DNA of 64,000 nucleotides from Proteobacteria bacterium ST_bin16 (lineage in GTDB: Bacteria; Pseudomonadota; Gammaproteobacteria; Burkholderiales; Nitrosomonadaceae). Both the position numbers and the translations under genes were made by a program. The DNA lies in contig MSXT01000009.1 of assembly GCA_002083595.1 (NCBI GenBank), forward strand, positions 1-64,000. The letters are read 5' to 3'. This document shows, one piece after another, positions 44,965 through 53,124 of the stretch (position 1 is its first letter; every line of letters begins with the position of its first letter). The notes beneath the pieces are model-generated. The model worked only from the letters and a program-made list of their open reading frames with translations, did not search any database and was not told the origin of the DNA.

Positions 44965-45564
44965 TCAACCGTGAGCAGTTTCACGCTTGTTACGGCGTGC
45001 GAATAGTGTTAAAACTCCAAGACCGGCCAGCAATAATGCATAGCTTTCAGGCTCCGGCACAGGACTCAACAATCCGCGTATCTCGCCCCCCGGGAACAGA
45101 TCGGTATGAACGTTCAGGTAAGCCTTTCCAGCATCAAGACCCGCGACCAAATCGTTGAAAGCGGTGCTTACCAAACCGCCGTGATTGGTAATAAACGCCG
45201 GGTTATAACTGGAAGCCAGCGCCATGTCGAATGTATGATCGTACGTACCGGCTGTGATACCCAGAGGAAAACCGATAAAGGATGGCACTTGGGTTGCTGC
45301 ACCAACATTGGTTCCCGGATCCGTGCAGCAGTGGATGTGCGCTGCCGTCACATTTCCCAGCAGATCGCTGAAATTGGTCTCGACCCGCATCGTCACTAAG
45401 TCAAAATCGATCGTAATCAGCACCGAACCGGTGGCAGGTGACGCATTTGCAGGCACTTCGCTGCTGCCGAGCAAAGACGCGCCATATTTCGCCTCGTGTG
45501 CCGCAACCGGTAATGTTGTGCTAGCAAAAACAAAGAAGCCTAAGAGTAGTTTATTGATATTCAT
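44965..45564 (-). CDS. CHRD-domain PEP-CTERM protein
   Basis: 199 residues from the ATG at 45564 (a longer reading at 45612 lacks a signal peptide at its start). A CHRD domain covers most of the body (KYGASLLGSSEVPANASPATGSVLITIDF, then AHIHCCTDPG and NVHTDLFPGGEIRGLL), followed by the tail VPEPESYALLLAGLGVLTLFARRNK. CHRD proteins in bacteria are exported; function unknown. Neighbours a second PEP-CTERM gene. Confidence 0.92.
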   Translation of the reverse strand: MNINKLLLGFFVFASTTLPVAAHEAKYGASLLGSSEVPANASPATGSVLITIDFDLVTMRVETNFSDLLGNVTAAHIHCCTDPGTNVGAATQVPSFIGFPLGITAGTYDHTFDMALASSYNPAFITNHGGLVSTAFNDLVAGLDAGKAYLNVHTDLFPGGEIRGLLSPVPEPESYALLLAGLGVLTLFARRNKRETAHG

Positions 45565-45733
45565 GATTTGTCCCTCCAAGTTATAGGAAAAAACATATTC
45601 TCCCGCGAGCAAATGTACTGAAAGACAAATAGGCCGTCAAACGAATTGTCGGGTGATATCAATATCGCCGGACTGGTGCTCGATGAGAGGAAACAAAAGA
45701 ATTTAACCGGCTAATTCTAAGAATGAATTGTAC

Positions 45734-46558
45734 TCACATCTCCGACCAGCCGATCACACCGGTATACGCCGTGACCAAAATCACGATGCCAAACACGATC
45801 CGGTACCAGGCAAAAATGGTGAAGTCGTGATTGCTGACGAAACGCAGCAAACCGCGCACAGCGACTAAAGCGCTTAAAAAAGCCGCAGTAAAACCCACCG
45901 CGATCAGCCCTAAATCGTTCCCATCGAGCAATTCGCGGTTCTTGAATAAATCGTAAAAAGTAGCGGCGAACATGGTGGGAATCGCCAGGAAAAAAGAAAA
46001 CTCGGCTGCGGCTTTGCGCGACAAACCGAAAAACAAGCCGCCGATAATCGTAGCACCCGAGCGCGAAGTGCCCGGAATTAACGCCAGACATTGCGCCAGG
46101 CCGATCTTCAGCGCATGTTTCCAATCCATATCGTCGACTTGCTCGACCTCAATCACATGCTCCCTGCGTTCCGCCCATAAAATCAGTAAGCCACCGATAA
46201 TCAGAGCGGTAGCCACCGGAATGGGATGAAACAAATAGAATTTGATGATTTTGATGAACAACAATCCCATCACCGCAGCAGGCAGGAATGCGATCAACAG
46301 GTTAAGAACAAAGCGGTTCGCCGCCGCACTGCTGCCAATGCCACGAACCACGTCGATCACTTTGGCACGGTATTCCCAGCAAACCGCCAAAATGGCGCCT
46401 AACTGGATCGCAATGGTGAACACCTTGGCGCGTTCGTCGTTGAAATCGAGCAAATCGCCAATCAGAATCAAATGGCCGGTCGATGAAACCGGCAGGAACT
46501 CGGTCAATCCCTCAACAACGCCCAGGATCAACGCTTTTAGCAATAAGGCTAAATCCAT
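45734..46558 (-). CDS. uppP: Undecaprenyl-diphosphatase UppP (BacA)
   Basis: 274 residues with seven to eight membrane segments. LILGVVEGLTEFLPVSSTGHLILIG and QCLALIPGTSRSGATIIGGL are the two catalytic motifs. It recycles undecaprenyl diphosphate to the monophosphate for cell-wall and polysaccharide assembly. Confidence 0.95.
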   Translation of the reverse strand: MDLALLLKALILGVVEGLTEFLPVSSTGHLILIGDLLDFNDERAKVFTIAIQLGAILAVCWEYRAKVIDVVRGIGSSAAANRFVLNLLIAFLPAAVMGLLFIKIIKFYLFHPIPVATALIIGGLLILWAERREHVIEVEQVDDMDWKHALKIGLAQCLALIPGTSRSGATIIGGLFFGLSRKAAAEFSFFLAIPTMFAATFYDLFKNRELLDGNDLGLIAVGFTAAFLSALVAVRGLLRFVSNHDFTIFAWYRIVFGIVILVTAYTGVIGWSEM

Positions 46559-46592
46559 AAGCGTTTTTGTGATGCCTTCATTAAATTAAAAA

Positions 46593-48488
46593 TTACAGCT
46601 TGCTGTAAATCTCAGCGCCCTTTTCCTTGAATTCCGCCGATTTCTGCGCCATGCCCACAGACAACGCTTCAGCTTCCGCAACGCCTTGGCTGGCAGCATA
46701 ATCGCGCACATCCTGGGTGATTTTCATCGAGCAGAAATGCGGACCGCACATCGAACAGAAATGTGCCACTTTAGCGCCATCCTGCGGCAGGGTTTCATCG
46801 TGGAATTGTTGCGCCTTATCGGGATCGAGACTCAGATTGAACTGATCTTCCCAGCGGAATTCAAAACGCGCTTTGGATAATGCATTATCGCGGATTTGCG
46901 CGCCAGGGTGACCTTTCGCCAGATCCGCGGCATGCGCGGCGATTTTGTACGTGATGATGCCGTCTTTGACGTCGTCTTTGTCCGGCAATCCCAAATGTTC
47001 TTTTGGTGTCACATAACACAGCATGGCGGTGCCATACCAGCCGATCATCGCCGCACCGATCGCGGAGGTGATGTGATCGTAACCGGGCGCGATGTCGGTG
47101 GTCAGCGGCCCAAGGGTATAGAAAGGCGCTTCATCGCAATGTTTCAACTGCAATTCCATGTTTTCCTTGATCAGGTGCATCGGCACATGGCCAGGGCCTT
47201 CGATCATGGTCTGAACGTCATGCTTCCACGCAATTTTCGTTAATTCGCCGAGCGTTCTCAGTTCGGCAAACTGCGCTTCGTCGTTGGCGTCGTAAATCGA
47301 GCCGGGACGCAAGCCGTCGCCGAGTGAGAAGCTGACGTCGTACGCTTTCATGATCTCGCAAATTTCCTCGAAATGCGTGTACAGGAAGCTTTCCTTATGA
47401 TGCGCCAGACACCATTTCGCCATGATCGAGCCGCCGCGCGACACGATGCCGGTCATGCGTTTCGCGGTCATCGGTACGTACGCCAGACGCACACCGGCAT
47501 GGATGGTAAAGTAATCGACACCCTGTTCGGCTTGTTCGATCAGCGTGTCGCGGAAAATTTCCCAAGTCAGTTCTTCCGACTTGCCGTCGACTTTTTCCAG
47601 CGCCTGATAAATCGGCACCGTGCCGATCGGCACCGGGCTGTTGCGGATGATCCATTCGCGCGTTTCATGAATGTTTTTGCCGGTGGACAAATCCATCACG
47701 GTATCGCCGCCCCAGCGAATCGCCCAGGTCATTTTTTCCACTTCTTCCTGGATGCTCGAACCGAGCGCGGAATTACCGATATTGGCGTTGATCTTGACCA
47801 GAAAATTGCGACCGATGATCATCGGTTCGGATTCCGGGTGGTTGATATTGGCGGGGATGATGGCGCGCCCGCGCGCCACTTCGTCGCGCACAAACTCCGG
47901 CGTGATCATTTTCGGCAGCGACGCGCCGAAATCCTGCCCCGGATGCTGGCGCGTCAGTAATTCATGATGCTGCGCGTTAAACGTATCGATACGCTGATTC
48001 TCCCGGATGGCGATATACTCCATTTCCGGCGTGATGATGCCACGCCGTGCGTAATGCATTTGCGAAACATTGGCGCCCGATTTGGCGCGGCGCGGCTGGC
48101 GCTGCAAGTTGAAGCGCATGTCGGCCAGTTTCGGATCGTGCAAACGCGCCTGACCGTAGCTCGAACTAAGACCGGGCATGATTTCGGTATCATTGCGCTC
48201 AGTAATCCATGGCTCGCGCAACGCTGGCAATCCGGAACGGATGTCGACTTTCACCGCAGGATCGGTATACGGGCCGGAAGTATCGTACACCCAGATGGGC
48301 GGATTTTTTTCGCCGCCCGAACTGGTATGCGTGTCGGTCTGCGAAATTTCACGCATTGGCACGCGGATATCGGGGCGCGAGCCTTGCACGTAGATTTTGC
48401 GGGAATTCGGCAGCGGCTTGATGGCGGCTTCGTCGACTTGCGCAGTGGCGCTGGAAAAACTTTTTTGGTTTAAAACTGTAATGCTCAT
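46593..48488 (-). CDS. thiC: Phosphomethylpyrimidine synthase ThiC
   Basis: 631 residues. GVDYFTIHAGVRLAYVP, EGPGHVPMHLIKENMELQLKHCDEAPFYTLGPLTTDIAPGYDHI and the C-terminal radical-SAM-like CSMCGPHFCSMKI (CX2CX4C) motifs. It makes the pyrimidine of thiamine from AIR. A TPP riboswitch lies just upstream. Confidence 0.97.
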   Translation of the reverse strand: MSITVLNQKSFSSATAQVDEAAIKPLPNSRKIYVQGSRPDIRVPMREISQTDTHTSSGGEKNPPIWVYDTSGPYTDPAVKVDIRSGLPALREPWITERNDTEIMPGLSSSYGQARLHDPKLADMRFNLQRQPRRAKSGANVSQMHYARRGIITPEMEYIAIRENQRIDTFNAQHHELLTRQHPGQDFGASLPKMITPEFVRDEVARGRAIIPANINHPESEPMIIGRNFLVKINANIGNSALGSSIQEEVEKMTWAIRWGGDTVMDLSTGKNIHETREWIIRNSPVPIGTVPIYQALEKVDGKSEELTWEIFRDTLIEQAEQGVDYFTIHAGVRLAYVPMTAKRMTGIVSRGGSIMAKWCLAHHKESFLYTHFEEICEIMKAYDVSFSLGDGLRPGSIYDANDEAQFAELRTLGELTKIAWKHDVQTMIEGPGHVPMHLIKENMELQLKHCDEAPFYTLGPLTTDIAPGYDHITSAIGAAMIGWYGTAMLCYVTPKEHLGLPDKDDVKDGIITYKIAAHAADLAKGHPGAQIRDNALSKARFEFRWEDQFNLSLDPDKAQQFHDETLPQDGAKVAHFCSMCGPHFCSMKITQDVRDYAASQGVAEAEALSVGMAQKSAEFKEKGAEIYSKL

Positions 48489-48536
48489 AAAATGCTCCTT
48501 AATAGAAATGCCATAAAGAGCGGGAGGATGAATCCC

Positions 48537-48624
48537 AGCTTCCCTACGGCGGCATTATCCGCGTCAGGTAATAAGGGACTTTCTCACCAAATTATCAGAG
48601 AATTCTGAAAACGGACCCCTAGCT
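48537..48624 (-). promoter_or_regulatory. TPP (THI-box) riboswitch upstream of thiC
   Basis: On the minus strand the conserved pieces appear in order: AGGGGTCC, a loop, then CTGATAATTTGGTGAGAAAGTC-type text with CTGAGA-like bases, CCTGACGCGGATAATGCC and GTAGGGAAGCT. P1 closes with AGCT at both ends. The expression platform lies between it and the SD AAGGAG before thiC, with an inverted GGGA/TCCC near 48520. Confidence 0.9.
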
Positions 48625-48694
48625 GATGCTGTGAAGCTAATGGAAATGTGAAATAATTGCAAGCCTTATGTCAATTTAAGAATACGGAATAGAA

Positions 48695-49348
48695 ATGGAC
48701 CTTGAACAAACCCGGTTTAACATGGTAGCGCAGCAAATTCGCACATGGTATGTATTGGATGATAACGTGCTGGATCTGCTATACAAAGTAAAACGTGAAG
48801 AATTCGTGCCTGCGGACAATCGCGCCGCCGCTTTTGTCGATATGGAAATTCCGCTTGGTTACGGCCAAGTCATGCTGACGCCGAAAATGGAAGCGCGCAT
48901 CCTGCAGGAACTTCACATTAAAAAAACCGACAAAATTCTCGAAGTCGGCAGCGGCAGCGGCTACATGACTGCGTTATTGGCCGATCAGGGCGCACATGTC
49001 TACAGCGTCGAAATCATACCCGAACTGAAAGCGATGGCGGAAAACAATCTGAAAGCGCACAACATCACCAATGTCACCATCGAGCAAGGCGATGCCGCAC
49101 GGGGCTGGGCTAAGCATGAGCCTTACGATGTAATTGTGTTAACTGCATCGACCCCGGTTTTACCGGCTGCTTTTCAAAACAGCCTGAATCCCGGTGGACG
49201 TATGTTTGCGATTGTCGGCGAAGATCCCGTCATGGAAGCCTTATTGATTACCTGCGTGGCTCCCGGTGAATTCACCACCGAACAATTATTTGAAACCAGC
49301 ACGGTAGCACTCGTGAATGCCCAGCAACCCGCAAGGTTCAGCTTTTGA
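48695..49348 (+). CDS. pcm: Protein-L-isoaspartate O-methyltransferase family
   Basis: 217 residues. SAM motif LEVGSGSGYMTALLADQGAHVYSVEI, post-motif ITNVTIEQGDAARGW. Within the PCMT family this length and MVAQQIRTWYVLDDNVLDLL resemble the small group found upstream of tolC in proteobacteria, so repair of isoaspartate is probable but not proven. It precedes tolC by 88 bases. Confidence 0.85.
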   Translation: MDLEQTRFNMVAQQIRTWYVLDDNVLDLLYKVKREEFVPADNRAAAFVDMEIPLGYGQVMLTPKMEARILQELHIKKTDKILEVGSGSGYMTALLADQGAHVYSVEIIPELKAMAENNLKAHNITNVTIEQGDAARGWAKHEPYDVIVLTASTPVLPAAFQNSLNPGGRMFAIVGEDPVMEALLITCVAPGEFTTEQLFETSTVALVNAQQPARFSF

Positions 49349-49436
49349 GTATCACAGCATTGACGCGCGTCATTGGCCACAGCAATCAACCTATAGCTGA
49401 AGTATCGCCGGCTCCGGGCAATTGCTGGAAATCGCT

Positions 49437-50786
49437 ATGAAATTTATGCCATTCGTTTGGGTTGCCTGCATCGGGATGCTATCGCATGCCACGCTGCAAG
49501 CCGCCGACCTGATGAATATCTATCAGGAAGCATTAACACAAGACGCCCAGTTCAAGTCTGCGCGGGCCGCCTATGAAGCGGCTCAGGAAAAAATACCGCA
49601 AGGCCGGGCCGGTTTTTTACCGAACATCACCTTATCGGGCACGCGCCAAGTGCAGGAAGTTGATGCCGGCAAAATCGTCAGTTCGACAACCGGACTGGCT
49701 GTGAATCCCGGCGCCAATATCGTTCAAAGCGGCGGGATTACGATCTCCGCAACGCAGCCGATATTCCGCATGCAGAATATCGTCATTTACCAGCAGGCAA
49801 AAATCGAAGTCAGCAAAGCGGAGTCACAACTCATCACTGCCGGGCAAGACCTCATTTTGCGCGTAGCGCAAGCGTATTTCGATGTACTGGACGCGCAAAT
49901 CGATATCGAAGTCAACGAAACGCAGAAAAATGCCATCCTGAGACAACTCGAGCAAGCCAAGCGTAACTTTGAAGTGGGTGTTTCGACCATCGTCGATACC
50001 AATGAAGCGCAAGCACGTTATGACTTGACGCTGTCGCAGGAAATCGCCGCGCGCAACGCATTGGAAATCAAAAAGCGCGCGTTGCAAGGCATTATCGACC
50101 GCCTCCCGGAGCATCTCTCCGGCGCCAGGGAAATCGCCAACAACCTGGCTACTTTGAAATACGGGAGCATGGATGAATGGGTCCGCACCGCGGAAGAAAA
50201 AAACTTTACCTTGAAAGCGCAGCAGGCTGCTTATGAATCGGCGCATCAAAACGTAAAAAGAATCTGGGCACAACATTACCCGACCTTGGATCTGGTGGCG
50301 CAATACAGCAATCAAATCGGCGTCGGCGCGGCGGTTACCGGACGCGGCATCGATCTCACCTCGCAATCCATCGGTTTACAGCTCAATGTCCCTTTATTCC
50401 AGGGCTTTTCGGTGCAATCCCAGGTACGCGAGGCGATGGCGCTGCAAAATAAAGCTTTGCACGATCTGGAAAACACCCGGCGCAACATCACGATACAAAC
50501 GCGTCAGCAGTATCTGAATGTCACCAATGGCATTGCACAGGTCAAAGCGCTTAAGCAAGCCTTGGTTTCCAGCCAAAGCCAGTTGGATTCGACCATTCTC
50601 GGCCAGCAAGTCGGGGTTAGAACCGAAGTCGATGTACTCAATGCCCAGCAGCAACTGTACGCCGCCAAGCGCGATCTGGCCAAGGCCTACCACAGCTACC
50701 TGATGTCCCGCTTACGCCTGAGCGCGGAAGCCGGTGAATTGGACGAAGATACATTAATACAAATTAACGCCATGCTGATCAAGTAA
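49437..50786 (+). CDS. tolC: TolC family outer-membrane channel
   Basis: 449 residues from ATG 49437 (MKFMPFVWVACIG), a signal peptide ending LQAAD. Two outer-membrane-factor repeats follow: QDAQFKSARAAYEAAQEKIPQGRAGFLPNITLSG, ITISATQPIFRMQNI, and VGVRTEVDVLNAQQQLYAAKRDLAKAYHSYLMSRLRL. Serves type I secretion and tripartite efflux. It could supply the outer channel for the peptide exporter 2.3 kb downstream. Confidence 0.93.
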   Translation: MKFMPFVWVACIGMLSHATLQAADLMNIYQEALTQDAQFKSARAAYEAAQEKIPQGRAGFLPNITLSGTRQVQEVDAGKIVSSTTGLAVNPGANIVQSGGITISATQPIFRMQNIVIYQQAKIEVSKAESQLITAGQDLILRVAQAYFDVLDAQIDIEVNETQKNAILRQLEQAKRNFEVGVSTIVDTNEAQARYDLTLSQEIAARNALEIKKRALQGIIDRLPEHLSGAREIANNLATLKYGSMDEWVRTAEEKNFTLKAQQAAYESAHQNVKRIWAQHYPTLDLVAQYSNQIGVGAAVTGRGIDLTSQSIGLQLNVPLFQGFSVQSQVREAMALQNKALHDLENTRRNITIQTRQQYLNVTNGIAQVKALKQALVSSQSQLDSTILGQQVGVRTEVDVLNAQQQLYAAKRDLAKAYHSYLMSRLRLSAEAGELDEDTLIQINAMLIK

Positions 50787-50833
50787 CAGACAATCTTCCA
50801 ACGGCCAATCCGGCTAGTGATAGAATAACCGCC

Positions 50834-51132
50834 GAAGCTGGCCAGACAGTCGCCGCCTGTCGTTCTTTTTGAACGCAGGGGGAGGAAAGTCCGGGCTCCA
50901 TAGAGCAGGATGACGGTTAACGGCCGTCCGCCGCGAGGCGAGGAATAGGGCCACAGAGACGAGCGTATTCAGTTACGGTGAAACGCGGTAACCTCCATCC
51001 GGAGCAAGACCAAATAGGCAGGCGATGATGTTGCTCGCAGAGCCTGCGGGTAGGTTGCTTGAATGCACGGGTAACCGTGCATCTAGAGGAATGACTGTCC
51101 ACGACAGAACCCGGCTTACCGGCTGGCTTCAC
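50834..51132 (+). ncRNA. rnpB: RNase P RNA (bacterial type A)
   Basis: Conserved pieces: GAAGCTGGCCAGACAGTCGC at the 5' end, GAGGAAAGTCCGGGCTCC (P4 strand), ACAGAGACGAGCG, GGTGAAACG, and the 3' half ACAGAACCCGGCTTA with GGCTGGCTTC closing P1. About 299 nt. It is the catalytic RNA for tRNA 5' processing. It lies between tolC and pcnB. Confidence 0.97.
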
Positions 51133-51214
51133 AAAATTTTAATGAAATTGACCCGAATTGAATTCTAGCCATCATGCAAAAACACAATGAGCGCTTGATA
51201 CTTTACGTTTAGCA

Positions 51215-52603
51215 ATGATCCGTAAATTTCTCCGCAAGGTATTCACCCGCAAAACGCCCGCTGCCGAATCGATCGCAACGCTGAGTATCATTCCACACAA
51301 GCGCCACGGTATCCGGCGTAACCAGATTAATCCGTGCGCGTTAAAAGTCGCCACCACCCTGCAACAGGGCGGATTTTCCGCCTATATCGTCGGGGGCGCG
51401 GTGCGTGACTTGCTGCTGGGTTTGATACCGAAAGATTTCGATGTCGCAACCAACGCAACCCCGGAAGAAATCCATAAGCTATTTCGCCGTTCACGCATCA
51501 TCGGACGCCGTTTTCGCCTGGTTCATGTAATGTGCGGTATGGAAACAGTGGAAGTGTCGACTTTCCGCGGACCATCACCGGACGATGAGGAAGATTCCGC
51601 AGCAATCCCGTTGACCGATCAGCATGGCCGACTGTTGCGGGATAATGTTTTCGGTAGCCAGGAAGAAGATGCGGTACGGCGCGATTTCACGGTCAATGCG
51701 CTGTTTTACGATCCGATCAAGGAAGAAATTCTGGATTATCTGGACGGCTTCGACGACATTAAAGCCAAAAAGCTGCGCATTATCGGCGATCCGGAGCAGC
51801 GCTACCGCGAAGACCCGGTGCGTATGTTACGCGCGGTGCGGTTAGGATCGAAACTGGATATGCAAATCGACGCGGAAACCGCCAAACCGATCGGCGATCT
51901 GGCGCCACTGCTGCAAAATGTCCCGCCATCGCGCTTGTTTGATGAAATGCTGAAGCTGTTACTGTCCGGGCACTCGTTGTCTTGCGTGGTCGAATTGCGC
52001 GCACGCGGACTGCACCACGGTCTTCTGCCGATGCTCGATGTGATCCTGGAACAACCGCTCGGTGAACGTTTTATCACCATCGCGCTGAAAAATACCGACG
52101 AACGGATCGGGCAAAACAAACCCGTGTCACCCGGATTTCTGTTTGCCATATTGTTGTGGCACGAAGTGCTGGCAAACTGGAACACCTTGAAAGCATCCGG
52201 CGAAAAACCCATGCCCGCTTTGTTTAAGGCGATGGACCAAATTCTTGCGCGGCAACACAAGAACCTGGCGATTCCCCGCCGCTTTGACGCGGTAATACAG
52301 GAAATATGGTCAATGCAGCCGCGCTTTGAAGCGCGGAGCGGCCGTCAACCGTTCCGCTTACTCGCCCATCCGCGTTTTCGCGCAGCTTACGATTTCATGC
52401 AACTGCGCTGCGAAAGCGGTGAATTGAGCGCGGAGCTGGGCGAATGGTGGAAAACTTTCCTGGCCGTGGATAGCGAAGAACGGGAAAAAATGCTGCCCAA
52501 GCAAACATCCGGTAAAAAACCCCGGAAAAGACGCAGCCGCAAAAAATCTTCGTCCAGTTCCGCTGCTCCACCCGGCAGTGTAACGGATCAGGAAAACTCT
52601 TAA
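51215..52603 (+). CDS. pcnB: Poly(A) polymerase I
   Basis: 462 residues. FSAYIVGGAVRDLLLGLIPKDFDVATNATPEE and RRFRLVHVMCG carry the nucleotidyltransferase motif (DFDVATNA), followed by RDFTVNALFYDP and the RNA-binding part, then a basic Lys/Arg/Ser tail. Adds 3' poly(A) tails promoting RNA decay. folK follows after 12 bp. Confidence 0.95.
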   Translation: MIRKFLRKVFTRKTPAAESIATLSIIPHKRHGIRRNQINPCALKVATTLQQGGFSAYIVGGAVRDLLLGLIPKDFDVATNATPEEIHKLFRRSRIIGRRFRLVHVMCGMETVEVSTFRGPSPDDEEDSAAIPLTDQHGRLLRDNVFGSQEEDAVRRDFTVNALFYDPIKEEILDYLDGFDDIKAKKLRIIGDPEQRYREDPVRMLRAVRLGSKLDMQIDAETAKPIGDLAPLLQNVPPSRLFDEMLKLLLSGHSLSCVVELRARGLHHGLLPMLDVILEQPLGERFITIALKNTDERIGQNKPVSPGFLFAILLWHEVLANWNTLKASGEKPMPALFKAMDQILARQHKNLAIPRRFDAVIQEIWSMQPRFEARSGRQPFRLLAHPRFRAAYDFMQLRCESGELSAELGEWWKTFLAVDSEEREKMLPKQTSGKKPRKRRSRKKSSSSSAAPPGSVTDQENS

Positions 52604-52615
52604 TCCACTCCCTTC

Positions 52616-53116
52616 ATGCATAAAAAACCGAGCCAGGCCTTTATCGCTTTGGGCAGCAATCTGGAAAACCCTGTTCTTCAGATTCAACGGGCATTTGACG
52701 AATTGAAACAACTACCCGGCACCCGCTTGATCAGCTGCTCATCGCTGTATCGAAGCGCCCCGGTGGGACGGTTGGATCAGCCTGACTTTATCAACGCGGT
52801 CGCCTTGATTGAAACCCAGCTTACGCCGCATGACCTGCTCAATGCATTGCTGGCCATCGAGCAGCGCCACGGGCGCATACGCGAATCGCTCAACGCGCCG
52901 CGAACGCTTGATCTCGACGTTCTGTTGTACGATACGCTGCAATACCAGGATGCCGATCTGACTATCCCTCACCCGCGCATGACGCAGCGTGCCTTTGTGC
53001 TAAAACCGCTATTTGAGATTGCACCGGATTGCGATATTCCGGGTTACGGGCCCATTGCGCCGCTGCTTGCGGCATGTCACGAACAACAACTGGAACAAAT
53101 GAAGGAATCGCCCTAA
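52616..53116 (+). CDS. folK: 2-amino-4-hydroxy-6-hydroxymethyldihydropteridine pyrophosphokinase
   Basis: 166 residues. AFIALGSNLENPVLQIQRAFDELK at the start and RTLDLDVLLYD with the HPRMTQRAFVLKPLFEIAP tail are diagnostic for HPPK in folate synthesis. It overlaps nothing and ends 8 bp before the converging exporter gene. Confidence 0.95.
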   Translation: MHKKPSQAFIALGSNLENPVLQIQRAFDELKQLPGTRLISCSSLYRSAPVGRLDQPDFINAVALIETQLTPHDLLNALLAIEQRHGRIRESLNAPRTLDLDVLLYDTLQYQDADLTIPHPRMTQRAFVLKPLFEIAPDCDIPGYGPIAPLLAACHEQQLEQMKESP

Positions 53117-53124
53117 CCCGGCTT

